Source: Pyropia haitanensis
Taxonomy: Eukaryota; Rhodophyta; Bangiophyceae; Bangiales; Bangiaceae
DNA: 64,000 nt
Assembly: GCA_008729055.1 (NCBI GenBank)
Contig: SDUX01000004.1
Span: 4,914,559 to 4,978,558 of the forward strand
Direction of reading: 5' to 3'
Positions 12,301 through 23,988 of this stretch are shown piece by piece. A model generated the notes under the pieces. It saw only the letters and a program-made list of their open reading frames with translations, ran no database searches and was not told the origin of the DNA. The position numbers were made by a program, and so were the translations under genes. The stretch's first letter is position 1, and each line of letters opens with the position of its first letter.

Positions 12301-13240
12301 TGGGGGACACCGCCGTGCCTAATGGCGGCGGCGGCGGCAGCGGCGGCGGAGGTGGAGGTGGCGGTAATGGTGGGGGTGGTGGCGGCGGCGGTAACGGCGG
12401 CGGCAGCAGCCGCTGCGTGGCAGGCAGTGTCGGTGACAAGCCCAGCGGGGGTGGCCGCTGGCCGCGCCCGCCGCCCCTCTCCCCGTCGGTGGGGGTCGGC
12501 GACCGCGGCGAGTAGCTCTCCCCGCGCCTGCCCCTCACAGCGCCGTCGCCGCCTGGGGGCGCCGCCGCCGCCGACGGCGGTAGCCACGGCGACGGGTCTC
12601 GCCACGGGTGGCGCGTGGGCGCCCCGCCGCCACCACCGGTCGCCCGGCCGCCGGTGGGGGATGAGGGGGGCGGCGGTGGCAGGGACACCGGCGCCGACCC
12701 GACCGTCGCCGCTGCCGCTGAAGCCGCCGCCGTCGCCGCCCAAGCCGCGACCGTGGCCACCGTTGCCTCAGGAACGCCCCCCCCCCCAGCTTCACCTGCG
12801 TCAGCGGCTAGCGGGTCATCTTCACTGCTGCCGCGGCCGCGGCCGCGGCCGCTGCCACCGCTGCCCCGGCCGTCCCTCGGGGTCACGAGGAGTTCCCGAC
12901 GGGTGTTGGTCGGTCCCCCTCCTCCCTCCACTGGGGATAGCACCTCGCGCCGGCCGCCGCAACCGCCGGCACTGGCCACGCCCAACCCTCCCCCGCTGCC
13001 GCTGCCGCTGCCCGTCCCGCCGTCGCCGCTGCCCCCGCCGCCGCCACTGCCGGTCACGTCGCCCGAGACTCCGGGTCCCTGCTGGGGCCCGTATCCGCCG
13101 CCAAGGGGCGCCGCGTCCGCCGCCCCCCGCCGCGGCCCGAGCACCGTCGGCGGCTGTCCTAGCGCGCCGACGCCGCCGCCGCCGCCACTGCCGCTGCCGC
13201 TATCGCTGCCGTTCGCGTCCCGATGCCTGCCGCCGCCCTC

Positions 13241-13273
<33 letters not shown>

Positions 13274-13417
13274 ACCGCCGTCGCCGCCGCTCGCGCCGCC
13301 GTCGCTGCTCGTGCCGCGGCCGTCACTCGCGCCGCCCGGCCCGCCATCGTTGGTGCGGCTGGCCGACCAGGGTCGATCGCCACCGCCCCCGGTGCCGCCA
13401 TGGTGAGGTCCCCACAT
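9376..13417 (-). CDS. HSF: Heat shock transcription factor (HSF)
   Basis: A nuclear activator that binds nGAAn heat shock elements. The HSF DNA-binding domain is at about 11925-11672 on the minus strand, with hallmarks WVPNGRAFVVH, LPSFFKHAHFASFVRQLN and KYGFHK (recognition helix). It is preceded by about 500 aa of Gly/Ser/Ala/Pro-rich sequence and followed by about 750 aa of the same. The extreme C terminus (about 9376-9560) is a more regular Ala/Arg/Leu-rich helical stretch that could be a coiled coil. Right after the domain the frame breaks at the 10-base run 11598-11607. A second break is at the 14-base run 10264-10277. Slipping at each restores an open frame to the TAG at 9376. The start is uncertain; ATG at 13417 is chosen because sequence upstream looks non-coding. 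At about 1,347 aa it would be two to three times the usual length. Confidence 0.8.
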
Positions 13418-16400
13418 GGTGGCCGCCGGGTGCTCGCCGCGGCGGTGGGGTCTCCCACCCCACCCCACCCCACCACCACCCGCTGTACACCGCGTCACGA
13501 CGCCGACGGCGGTCGGGCCGCACGTGCCCCCCCTGTCTGTTCTGGGGGGGGTGGACGCGGGTGTGCAACGGCTTGATAAGGGAACGATGAGGGACACCTT
13601 GCGGTCGACGCGCCGAAGCGCCGCCGTCACGGGGTGCCGCTGCCGGCCACAGAGACGGACGCCTGCCCGCCCTCCTCCCCCCCACCCCACTTCGCACCCC
13701 ACCGACACTTCGACGGCACGCGCACGCGCAGCGGCGACGTCGCGTGAGCTACCGACCACGTCTGGCCGGCGGCGATGGGCCCCGCGGGACCACCGCTGGC
13801 TGGCGGTGGCAGAAAGTGTGCCTGAGGTCGTGGCGGGCCGGGGGGAAGGTAGGTACGAAGGGGTGGGGGGGTGGGGGGGGGGGGGGGGAGGGAGTGGAAT
13901 GGTTGGTGTGGGGCCCCGCTTGCAAGGACGACGTCGTCGGTGTGAAACGGCGCCCGCCCGCAGCCACCCCCCCTCCTCTCTCTCCCCAACCGTCGCCCCC
14001 ATTCCACTCTCGCTGCGTCTGTCTGCCGCGGCGGCAGCCGCTTGCGACCTCAACCTCACCTGCGGTCAGGGGTGGCTGGCCTGACGTGCTGGGTCGGGAC
14101 CGCCGAGTGCCGGTCCGGTCTGCAGGTGGCCGTGGACATGACCCGCCGCTCCGCCAGCCGAGCGACTGCTGGGGTCCCGGAAGGGGGGCGGCGGGAGGTG
14201 TGCCGACGGCCACCGCGGCAGGCGGGGCGCGGCGCGCCGGCCGCCGCTCCGGCCGCCGCTCGCACCGCATCCCGCGCGCCCGCCCGGCTGTCGACGGCCG
14301 CGGCGGTGGCGGGTCGGCCCGCGTCCGCGTCGGAGGGCTATCCCGCGGGGCGCGACGGCTGGCGCCGAAGCGGCGCCAGCGGCGCCGCGCGTCGGCGGCG
14401 GCCGAGCGAGCTGGCCCCCTGATTTGTTTCACGTGTGCATCCACAGCCACACGTGAATTGCACGTGACGCGGGGGAGTGCCACGGGGGAACTCTGCCGCG
14501 CTCGGTAGGATACAACCACGTGCGGCCGCCCACGCCGGCCGCGGCCACCGGAATCGAGCCACCTGGACGAGGTGGGGGGGGGGGGGGCGGGTGCGCCGCT
14601 ACTCGCGTCGCCCGCACGAGCGGCGCGCCTGCTTGAGCGTGAACCGGCGTATCGATTGCGTCTGCTCACGCAGCACCCCCGCTCGTCCAATCACAGTCGC
14701 CGCAGGATTGTTCGAGGTGGGGGGGCCGACGGGGGACTATCCGTCTCCTTGCAATGATTCTCCATCTTAGGGGGTTTGACGATGGAAAATCGATGTGGCT
14801 CGATGAGTCCATCTTAGCGGGGGCGCGTTGGACGTCGTTGGTCTCCTTCGATGGTCGATTGATAGAGACCTCTAGGGCTGCATTACAGCGAGATCCCCAG
14901 AAACGGAACGTGCGCAGACCGCCACTGCCGCCGGATCTGGGCAGCCGTGGCCCGGTGGCATCCTCACTATTGGCAGAATCTGCTACGCAACCGGGTTTGC
15001 GTTATTCTTGTGATAAGTTGGGGCCGTCAGAACTAATGCCTCACGGGGCCATTCCGCGGACTGTTTCGACGAACCACCCAATCAGAGACTGAGTTTCGTT
15101 CACTCATGGGCCAACCACAGTACCTGCAGAAGGCTGACAGCACCCCCCGAGGCGTCACAGCGAGGTGTTCTGACGGCCCACGGTCGCCACGTCGCTCTGA
15201 ACCTCGCCACGTGGGCTTCAACATGGCGCCACGTCCACGTTTTATTCCTGTACCTGTAGGTGCAAACAGCGGAAATGGCCGCCCCCGTAGGCCGCCCCCC
15301 CACACCACGCCACGGTAGCGGCGCCTAGCCCGCTGACGGTGGCGAGGGGGAGAGACCTACTCGCCTCTCGCATTCCCTCACATCTTCACCCCGCGCGTAC
15401 AAGACCGTCGCCTCTCCACCAACCTCCCCGCACCCCATCCTCCTCACCCACATCAACACACCCCCCTGATGAACCTGTCTCTCCCCTCCTTGAAGCCGCC
15501 TTCCATGCTCACCGCTCTTCGCTCTCTCCTAATCCCTCCCCTTCTTGCCCCTGGATGCGTCAGCCAACTCCAGCCGCGCAGCTTCACCAGCGCCCCCGTT
15601 CATGCCTTGTCTTCTTCACCGATCCATGCAAAACAGGTCCACACGCAAGAATAATCCACATAGCAAGATACGAGGCCAAAGCATACAGTCAGACACATCG
15701 CGGCCACACATATAGCACGTGATATAGACACGGAAAGAGATCCGCGCACTCCCAGAACCAGAACAAGCTCCCTCCAGCTGCTCAGACTCCGGCGCGTCAT
15801 CAAGAAGACGCGCTGGATCACAAATCTCTCATGAACGCGTAGCGCACGGTTCGACGAAGGTAAACGTGCGCATCTGCAGCCGTGCCGCCAAACAGGGAAG
15901 TGACTTGATCCATTGGAAGGGTGTCGAGTACCTTGCGGGGGAAGAGGCGAGGGGTGTGCGTGCAGGCGCGCTTCAACGTGGAGCACCGTGCCGACTTGGT
16001 GCGAGACGGCGAGTGGCGGTTGGAAACCAGTCCGCAGCACGGCCCGCTCCAGGACGGACCTTCTAGAAGAAGAGTTTGGTGTTCAACTCCAAAGCCGTGG
16101 GCGGCAAGTCTAACCCATGCTCTAATTTGTCTCGTCTACGACCTGCCTATTGGTTGATAAGCACGACGCCCCTTACTTAGGGTGCATCCAAGTGTTCCAT
16201 GAAGAGTGCTGACGCTGCAACCCCCCCCGGGAATTGGCTGACTCTGAGATTGTCACTCGGCGACCTCACGGCGCGTCACGCGCCGCCGCGTGATCGTCGA
16301 AGTGCGGGGAGCTCCCGGAGTCGCCCGTCACAAGCGCACCACGTGGGGGCGAGCTGTTCGCGAGTGGACACAGCGAGGCGCACGTGGCCCCCTGGACAGG

Positions 16401-16559
16401 CCCCTTAAGGCTTGGGGTGTTCTGAGGGGCCACAGCCGAGCTGTAAGGCAGTTGAATTTCTCGGACTTGTGACTGAGTTGTGCTCATTAAGGGACAATTA
16501 ACTTGTACGTGCGTTGCAGCCAATCGGAGACCGGTTTGGCAGCTCCAGCGCGGAGCACT
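13418..16559. other. Gene-poor region upstream of HSF
   Basis: GC falls from about 14,700 onward. Only short overlapping open frames are present and none shows a recognisable domain. G-runs occur at 13880-13888 and 14574-14587. I see no transposon ends I can defend. Confidence 0.45.
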
Positions 16560-16561
16560 TA

Positions 16562-16680
16562 GAGTGCGTCCGTTAATAAGTGAATGTTGACGGTACGTGA
16601 AGGTGCATGAAGTTGCCGTCTGGACCAATGAAACCACACCTGCACGTCCAAGCAACATCCACTTTTTAGCGGAAGCACAG
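16562..16680. mobile_element. 119-bp Tc1/mariner-type MITE, copy 1
   Basis: The element is flanked by TA at 16560-16561 and 16681-16682. Its left end GAGTGCGTCCGTTAATAAG and the reverse complement of its right end CTGTGCTTCCGCTAAAAAG form imperfect inverted repeats that continue into TGAATGTTG / TGGATGTTG. A second copy of exactly the same length lies at 59882-60000. The TA duplication points to a Tc1/mariner-mobilised non-autonomous element. It has no coding capacity. Confidence 0.8.
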
Positions 16681-16682
16681 TA

Positions 16683-18592
16683 AGACTCTCCGAGTAGGCC
16701 ATGCGGGCCCCGCCCGAAAATTCTATCAAAGGGGGATATCAATAACGGCGTTATGAAGACTTGAACCCCCCCCACTTGGATAGGGTTTCCTGGGGGGGTG
16801 TGTATGTGTGTAGGCTGTGTAGGCCTTGCGTATCGGATTTGGTCAATAGTGACGATTCTGAGCCGGGCGGCTGCACGGGCAGCCCAGCCGCCCGGACTGC
16901 CGGCCACCCTGCACGCGCCCCCACCCACCTGCCTGCCCGCCCGCCCGCCCGCCCGCCCGTCCCCATGACGCTCTGGTGGTCGCTGAGTCCTCAAGCGTGC
17001 CACGACTCTGTCCAAACATTAACTGTAGCCGTGCCTGCGAGCGCCATTTGCCCGCGTTCAGCTACCGATTGTTCCAGGCGGCGACGGCGGCGGGTCGGCG
17101 GGCGACAGCGGCAGGGCGGCCGGCTGGCTTGTCGCGCGCCGCACCCCCACTGCGAGCATTCCCGGGAAGAGGCTGGCTCTGGCCCAGTACCGGCGACGGT
17201 AGCCGCGCCACTGAACAGACGCCGCGCACAGCTACAGCAGAGGCGGACGCGGAGCATAGCTGGAAAGGAGCACCAGCAGAGGGCGTCACGGTGAAGCGCC
17301 TCGCGGGTGCCAATGCAGGTCATGACCATCCTGTGCACTCCATTTCGGGAGACAGCGAGGGCGTAGGAGGAGCAACGCCACACCTGCGCGAAGTCCGTCG
17401 CTGTCCGTGCGGCACGGGCTGACAGCAGCTCAACCAATAGATTATCACGTATGTGGTCTGATGTATGACCTTCACAGCCGGACTCAAAAATAGATCTTGG
17501 ACTGCAGCCTCATCGTAGCCCCATCGAAGCTTCAAGATGAGGATCGACCAACGAGGCGTTGGGAAGATGAGGGTCATCGGCGCCCCAATCGTCACCACCG
17601 ACTCGATAGGTGCACGATCAAGGAGACGTCCATGAGATCTGGGAGAGTACGTGCAAGCGCCGCCTGTCGGCACTCCTCATGGTGGGCCACACAGCCTCGC
17701 GGCTGCGCATCTCTGCAGTGAATGATTGGCTGGCGCGGGCGGTGATTAGTACCAAGCTTGCATCTCACCACACACCGGTGGGTGTTCATTGGTCAGGACG
17801 AGCCAGCCCTGCTTGCCCTTGACCGGTGCTTGCAAAGATAACAGCCGATAGCACGCGCATGTAAATGTGTAATTTGTTGCTGTCGAGGTGATCCGGGATC
17901 CTTTTCGGTGCACCACAAGCGGGCGTGGACAAATCTCACGTCGACTGCGGTGCGCTAACAGCGGAACTGGGCGACAAACTCCGTGTGCCTCTCGGCTGTC
18001 TGTCTCTGTTGGATCTGTTGGGCAAAGCAGGATACGACCCGCACTCTCGAGAGGGGGTTGTCCGCGGATCCTCGATCGGCTCTCTTTTTGCATATCATTG
18101 ATATTTCAAGTAGGAATTGTTGTTGGAACGGTGAGCTCTTCACGCATCTGTGTCGTGCCTGATTCGTGTAGATTTTTTGTCGTCGATCGTCGATTGTGTG
18201 CTCTCCGTGTGCTCGAACGGAGCATGCTGCTTCCATGGAGACGATTGCGCCAGAGCGCGCACGGCCCACGCGCCGCACGAGTGGGCACGGTCGACGGCCC
18301 GCTCTCGACCTCCCTTGGGGTGGGACCGAGATCTCACCCCCCCGACGGAGCTCCTGTGGGGCCACCGAGCGTGGCAGCCGCACAACCCTCCCGCTCTTGA
18401 CCCGCCACTGGCCAAGCTCCACAGTCCGTTCGTCACCCGCGCCACTTGCCGCACATCTCTTCCAGTCGTCCTCCCCACCGTATCCTTCCACTCCCCCCTC
18501 GCCCACGCACGTCGTCGTCGCTGTGTACCTTTCTCCTCTAATCTTACTCTCCACCTTCCCCTCCCTCTCCCCCCCCCACCACCGGCGCAGCC
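16683..18592. other. Region upstream of psbU
   Basis: It holds a CCCG simple repeat (16926-16962) and otherwise moderate-GC DNA without a recognisable gene. The last 150 bases before psbU are pyrimidine-rich (CT and CCC tracts), as expected for a 5' UTR or promoter-proximal leader in this genome. Confidence 0.5.
16926..16962. repeat. (CCCG)n simple repeat
   Basis: About eight tandem CCCG/CCTG units in non-coding DNA upstream of psbU. Confidence 0.85.
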
Positions 18593-19290
18593 ATGGACTC
18601 TTCCGCCTTTGTTGGTGCCGCCGCGCCGCTGCGCGTGGCCGCCCCCGCGCGTGCCACGATCTGCATGGCCGCCGATGACAAGCCGGTGGTGTCCCGCCGG
18701 GCGGCCCTTACCGGCGCCGCTGCCGCTGCCCTGGCCGCCGTGGCGGGCTCTCTGCCGGCACTCGCCGAGAGGGAGTACGCCAACGTGCCCTTCCTCGGCG
18801 GATCGGACATTATTGACATCAACAATGCCAACGTGCGTGCGTATGCCAAATACCCGGGCATGTACCCGACGGTGGCGGGGATCATTGCCACCAACGGGCC
18901 GTTTGAGTCTGTGTCGGACCTGTTCAAGATCCCGGGGCTGACGGACCTGCAGATTGCCACGCTCAAGAAGTACCAGGACAAGCTGGTGGCGTTGACGCCG
19001 ACCCCCGAATACGTGCGTTTTTGGGGGGAGCTCTTTGTGTCTTGCTGTGTGGCGTTGCCTGTGCCATGCGGGAGTTGTGCTTCTGTGCGCCTCGCTTTCG
19101 GTTGTGTTGTTTTCTCGCACTGTGACCGTGTTCTGACCCGCGCTTGTGCGTCTGGTCTCTTGCCTTATTTTCTTGTCTTGTATGCGTGCCTGCCCTGGGC
19201 TCGTTTCCTTGTGTTGTCTGACTCGTGCCTGCTTGCGTCGTCTCATGACTGCAGGAGCTGGACAAGGTCAACAACGGCCTCTACCGTTAA
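18593..19290 (+). CDS. psbU: PsbU, photosystem II 12 kDa extrinsic protein
   Basis: PsbU is a lumenal extrinsic subunit that stabilises the oxygen-evolving cluster of photosystem II in cyanobacteria and red algae. Exon 1 is 18593-19012 and exon 2 is 19255-19290; the intron 19013-19254 (GTGCGT...TGCAG, phase 0) separates TPTPEY from ELDKVNNGLYR and the TAA. The 151-aa precursor has a bipartite leader: a transit peptide with an early Phe (MDSSAFVG), then a twin-arginine lumen signal SRRAALTGAAAAALAAVAG ending SLPALA before mature EREYANVPF. The mature part of about 93 aa has the PsbU helix-hairpin-helix segment (NNANVRAYAKYPGMYPTVAG; FKIPGLTDLQ). Nuclear psbU marks the red lineage. The twin Arg suggests Tat-dependent import. 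Confidence 0.97.
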
Positions 19291-20335
19291 ACGCGCTGGT
19301 AGCTGCTTTTTTTCTTGGTCGTTTCCTCGCCCTCATGTCCGTGTTCCGTGATCGGTGCCGAGCGATGGTCCCTTTTTGTCCATGGGGGTGATGGTGCGGC
19401 CTGATTGCGCCGTCAGGTTCGATGGACATCTAGTGCAGCGCACACATTTTTTCCTACACTTTTTTTTTTTTAAGCTCCGTTCTTGCATCGCTCATCGGCG
19501 TTGTCCAGCTTCCACACGTGCTTGAATGTGCCTGCTGGTGCGCGCGGGGTAGCACATGGGCCGGGAGCGGTGTACCCGTCCAGTGATCTCTGTCGTGGTC
19601 CGGGGAGTGGCAAACCCCCAGGTTCCATTCCACGCTGAGTTTTCCACGCGGCACACCACGACGTGGTTGCGACGGTTTCGAGAAACGCTGAACGGAGCGT
19701 GGGGGTCACCGACACCAACAGTGACGACATGGCCGAGGTGGCAGTGGCGGTGGGTACTGTGCTAGAGTGGGTTCCATGCGGCACTTGTCGCAATCAGCTC
19801 GCCACTCGTTTGAGCCTGCAGACTGACACTCTCTCAGTCTACTCGCAACATGGCGCGCAATCTCCAGACCACCACGGAGGAGGGGGAGAATGTCACACGA
19901 CCAATCAGCGCGCGTGTACGCGGACGAGCATGGCGCAAGGGCGACTGTGCACCACACACCCAGTGAAGAGGAAGAGCGGCTCTCGTGCGTCCACTGGGCT
20001 CAGGCCTCGTCTGCGAAATGCTTCACCAGTAGCTAAATTTTAGTGCAACCTGCAGGCAATCTCAGGTCAAACCGCGGTCACTGGGTCCGTCAACGGCACT
20101 TTGTGGTCTTGGCGGTCGCACGGAAGACCACTCAGTCCCTGCTTGTAGACGACGGTGTACTCCAGCTCACTGTGCTTGACGTTGTTGGTGCGCCGCGCGA
20201 CCACGTGAAGTATGTGCACACAGTGGGAGGGGCCCCAACGTTTGTGCGGGGTCAGCTGCAACGCCGTAGCAGCCGACTCGGAGTCGCCCACCAACACACT
20301 ACTGCGCCTACGGGGTACACACGGAGAGCCCAGCA
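19291..20335. other. Spacer downstream of psbU
   Basis: It contains the psbU 3' UTR, with a T-run at 19460-19470, and moderate-GC DNA. Short open frames are present but none is recognisable. Confidence 0.5.
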
Positions 20336-22060
20336 AGCAGGCAGCACATGTCGAGGCGCACACCAATGGAAACCCGCTCGGCGGTCACGGGGTGAACTGT
20401 TGCGGGCAGGGGAGGAGAACGACGCCGACCGGCTTGCAGGGAGGATGTGCTGATCATGGAGAGCGTGGTGGCGGGGAAGATGCCATGAAGTGGGAACGCG
20501 GCGTGCGGTGCGACCGGTGGGTCTGCTTCCTCGCTCCCCGCCGGCCGCGCACTCGACGGTCCCGCCGCAGGAACGCGTGGCGAGCACCCCGCAGCGGCAA
20601 CGGAGGCCACCCGCACACCAACCTCCCGACCCCCAACGCCCACCCAACCCCCTGTACCAGGAAATAGCCGCCGCTGGACCCCCTCCCGCCACCCACGAGG
20701 CGGATGTGCGCGCTCAGCCCCGACGCCACCCCCTTGTCTGGGTGGTGTCCCTCCCCGATGCCCTCCGCCACCGACCCGCCACACCTCGTGGTGGCGGCGG
20801 AGGCGGCGGCCGCGGTGGTTGACCCCGCAAACGCCCGCCGCCGCAGCCGTGGCGCCCTTGGCCAAGCCCGCCGGCAGCCGTCGGGAGTGCAGAAGATGGT
20901 GCCCCCGCAGCTGCCCCACCGCCATCGGCAGTGCCGCGTTGCTCCCCCGACCTGGGGAAGGGCGAGCGGCCGGGTGCCGCCTTGCCAACCGATGCCAGGC
21001 CGCGGCAGTGCCACCCACCGCGGACGGCGGTCGAGTGGGGTCCACCCGCAAGTCCCGCGTCAGCTGCCGTTTGCCACCACTGCTCCCTGGGGCGCCACTG
21101 CCGCTCCCCGCCCCTCTGCCACCCGCCCCGCGGTTCCCCCCCCCTCCCAAAGGGCGTGCCCGTGCTGGCGCTCCATCCCCGCCGCGTACGCGCCCGGCGG
21201 GGGCACCCCCCCCCCCCCCGGCCGTCCCCCCCGTCCACGCGGCTGACCACCCCCGCGACGCGGGCGGGCGCGTACCCAACACTGCGCCCACCCTACGCGC
21301 TGCCGCGGCCGCGAACCGACGCGGCGGTGCCGCGGCAGCGCACCCCGTCGAGGCGCGGCCGCTCGTACGGCGCCGCCACCGCTCCGGCGGTCGGGCCGCC
21401 GCCGGGCGGCGCCGTCGGCTGTGCCCGCGCAGGCGGCGGCGGTGGAGGCCGCCAGCAGGGGGGACTCGGCGGCACCGACGCGGCGGCGGCGGGCGGCCGT
21501 GTCGGTGGAGGCCGGGAGGGGGGATGTTGGGAGGGAGGGGGGAAGTTGGGAGGGAGGGGGGGTGGGGGGCGGCACGCCGCCGCGGTGGCGGCGGCAACGG
21601 CGGCGGCGGCGGCGGCGGCCGGCGCGCCGACGCTGCCGCCGGAGCGGGCGGCGTGGTGGCGGTGGGGCCATCGCGGGGCGGTGACCCGCTGGGCGGTGGC
21701 TGCCGACGCCGCGGCGGCGGTGGCCCGCGGGTACCCGCCGCACCGCAGGTCCCTGCGCATGCATGGAAAGGAGTGCGGTCGGCCGGCGGTGGGGGGGGGT
21801 GGGGAGGGGGGGGGGCGCCGCAGGGGGAGCCCGGGAGGCCGCGGCGACGCGGCCGCCGTCAGCGCCGCCCGTCGACACGGGTGTGCCGCGGGCGGCCCGC
21901 ACGGCCAGCGCCGCCGCGCGCAGGAGCGGCGCCAGGGGGGTGTGCCGCGCGGCCTCCACGTCAAAGGAGCCCACCATGCGCGCCGCCCGGGCGGCGACCG
22001 CCACGGAGGCGCTGGCTATCACCGGCGGCAGAGGGACGGGGGGCGGCTGATGGGGGAGGG
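20336..22060. repeat. Segmental duplication, left copy (kinase locus)
   Basis: This block is collinear, in the same orientation, with about 25925-28070. Shared landmarks include GCCATGAAGTGGGAACGC near 20483 (compare 26083), CTTGTCTGGGTGG near 20732 (compare CTCGTCTGGGTGG near 26428), and GTCAAAGGAGCCCACC near 21961 (compare 28020). The copy carries the kinase-like pseudogene. Edges are judged by eye and are approximate. Confidence 0.75.
21167..22060 (-). pseudogene. Decayed partial copy of the EcK/CHK-like kinase
   Basis: On the minus strand it keeps the N-terminal-side block GSFDVEA with LAPLLRAA (about 21975-21920), a remnant equivalent to the GYPRA region (about 21735), and the C-terminal block ending GVPPPGAYAAGMERQHGHA (about 21170-21215). 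The part matching 27300-27700 of the intact gene is missing, so both catalytic motifs, HGDxxxxN and DFQ, are gone. Reading frames are broken and no stop corresponds to that of the parent. It is therefore non-functional as a kinase. It arose with the duplication of the whole locus. Confidence 0.75.
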
Positions 22061-22258
22061 GACACGGGGGTTGACGGCGGCTACGCAGGATCCAGGGGAA
22101 CGGGTGCTGCACGTCCAAGGGCGTCAGAGCCAAGGGCACGGGTTGTCATTCGCTGCATATCAATGTATGTACACGCGCACGAGCACCACCCTACAACATC
22201 TGTCTCTATTCATCGGGGTGGCACGTCAGCCAGCGACACGGTGGCGCAACCAGCCAGG

Positions 22259-23170
22259 TTACTTTTTGAAGAAGCGCGACAGCGGGTTGCCCGAGCTCGT
22301 CTCCTCCTCCACCTCCTCCACCGTCTCCTTGGCGGCCACCTCCGTCTTCTTAAACAGCCGGGACAGCGGGTTGCCAGAGCTCTGCTTCTCGTCGGCACTC
22401 TCCGCATCGTCATCGTCCGTCGCGGCCGGCGCGTCCGCCTCCTCCCGGCGGAAGACAAACAGCTCGCCGTCGGAAGACCGCGACAGCTTCCACTCGTCGT
22501 CCACGTACGTGACCTCCACGGGCTCGGGCGTGGTCTCCTGCGCCATCATGCGGCCGCCCGGGTGGGTTTCCACCTCGCGAAACGCGAGCTCCACGTGGTT
22601 GCCCCCGCGTGCCTTGCCCGGCGCCCACGTCCCAATGAGGCGGTTGCGGAGCTTGATGCCCCCAATGCCCGACAGCTGCTCCTCCGCCCACGCGCTGCCG
22701 TCGGCGTCGTAGCCCTCGCGGAGGGCGGCGAGCTTGGCCGCGGGCAGGCTCTTGCCCGACCCGGTCAGGCCCTTGTTCCGCACCACCGACCGCGCGTTGG
22801 TGTACGCCAGGGACCAGACGCCGTGGAGGCGGGACGACCTGGCCGTCCGGGAGCCGCGGGAGCCGGCGGCGGCCTCGAGCGCAGACGCCGCCTCCGCAAT
22901 GGGCGCCCCCGCCGCCGTGTCGTTGGCCAGTGCCAGCAGGTGCTTGGCAGACGCCGCGTCGATGGCAGCGGCCAGGTCGGCGGCTGCCACGTCGCGGGAC
23001 ACCCGCATCGTGACGCCAGCGGCGGCGGCGGCGGCGGCGGTGCCAGTGGCGGGACGGACGCCAGCCGCACGGCCAGCGGCGCAGGGAAGGCGGCCGGGGC
23101 GGGCGCAGACCGCGGCGGGGGCGTAGGGGGAGGACCGCAGCGGCGCGGCAGCGGGGACAAAGGCCGCCAT
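22259..23170 (-). CDS. Plastid lipid-associated protein (PAP/fibrillin family)
   Basis: An uninterrupted 303-aa ORF from the ATG at 23168-23170. The first 55 residues form a transit peptide (MAAFVPAAAPLRSSP...) with the early Phe seen in red algal plastid proteins. The PAP/fibrillin domain covers about residues 60-235: LHGVWSLAYTNAR, the LSGIGGIKLRNRLIG strand, and the late VEVTYVDDEWKLSRSSDGELFVFR block typical of the family. After it is an acidic linker and a duplicated tail motif, SSGNPLSRLFKK and SSGNPLSRFFKK, the second ending the protein. Fibrillins bind lipids in plastoglobules and thylakoids. The tail repeat is unusual and could be a membrane-contact or sorting element. An upstream in-frame Met-like start (to 23230) is not ATG and is ignored. 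Confidence 0.88.
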   Translation of the reverse strand: MAAFVPAAAPLRSSPYAPAAVCARPGRLPCAAGRAAGVRPATGTAAAAAAAGVTMRVSRDVAAADLAAAIDAASAKHLLALANDTAAGAPIAEAASALEAAAGSRGSRTARSSRLHGVWSLAYTNARSVVRNKGLTGSGKSLPAAKLAALREGYDADGSAWAEEQLSGIGGIKLRNRLIGTWAPGKARGGNHVELAFREVETHPGGRMMAQETTPEPVEVTYVDDEWKLSRSSDGELFVFRREEADAPAATDDDDAESADEKQSSGNPLSRLFKKTEVAAKETVEEVEEETSSGNPLSRFFKK

Positions 23171-23489
23171 GGTATCGAGGGGGGGGGAAGGGAGACACAG
23201 CGGGTACGAGAAACGGAAGGGTGGCAGCAAGACGTGGACGACGCAAGTGTCGATGACGCTGGTCCAAGGTGGAAGTGGTCACATGCAGGGTGTCGATGTG
23301 GCAACGCTGCTGAGGCACACGTTACTACTTGGCCAGGGCCGGGTCGAACAGGTGATCAAAGGGCGTTGTCGTTGAGGCGCCCCCAATGGACGGCCACCTT
23401 GTCCATTCACACGCAGCTGTGATGCGGCAGGTATGCACGTGCATCGCCAGTACGAGCCAGGGATGCCTGCCGAGGTAACGTACAGTTTG

Positions 23490-23975
23490 CAGCATGCGGT
23501 GTATACATTGCAGTCGCCCCAATTTTGGCGGATGCGCATGTATGCAACTGCACAACAGAAGATGACCAATGACATGTCTCAGACTCAGCTGGTCTAACCA
23601 ATAGCTGCTCAGTATCGCGCTCAGTTGTTGAGCAGACGGGACTCATTGCCACTGTCTGGGGATTTCAGACCAGATCGACGGGATGACTGGCTCATTTGCA
23701 GGTGGCTTGCCTGCTCAGGTCAAGAATTCGTCTGTGATCCACGGGAAACGACGGAGATTGCCGGGAAACACTACCGCTTATGGACCAATCAGCGTCCTGC
23801 TCGAAGAGGGCTCGCAGCTGCGGCCAATCAGATGCTCTTTGGATGAGAAGCGCCACGCGATCACGGTGGCGTTCTCACAGTCCATTGGTCTAGAAGCAGT
23901 CAGGCGGCTGCTGTTGTGCACTTGCACGCAGGCACAACCGCCAATATTGGGAATACTGCAGTACACTACAGCAAA
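23490..23975. mobile_element. Inverted-repeat element (MITE-like, boundaries approximate)
   Basis: The left arm (about 23498-23577) reads GTGTATACATTGCAGTCG, then CCAATTTTGGCGG and TGCACAACAG. The right arm (about 23880-23968), read in reverse complement, gives GTGTACTGCAGTATT, CCAATATTGGCGG and TGCACAACAG. The arms are diverged. I could not define a target duplication. Confidence 0.5.
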
Positions 23976-23988
23976 GCCCGGATCATTA

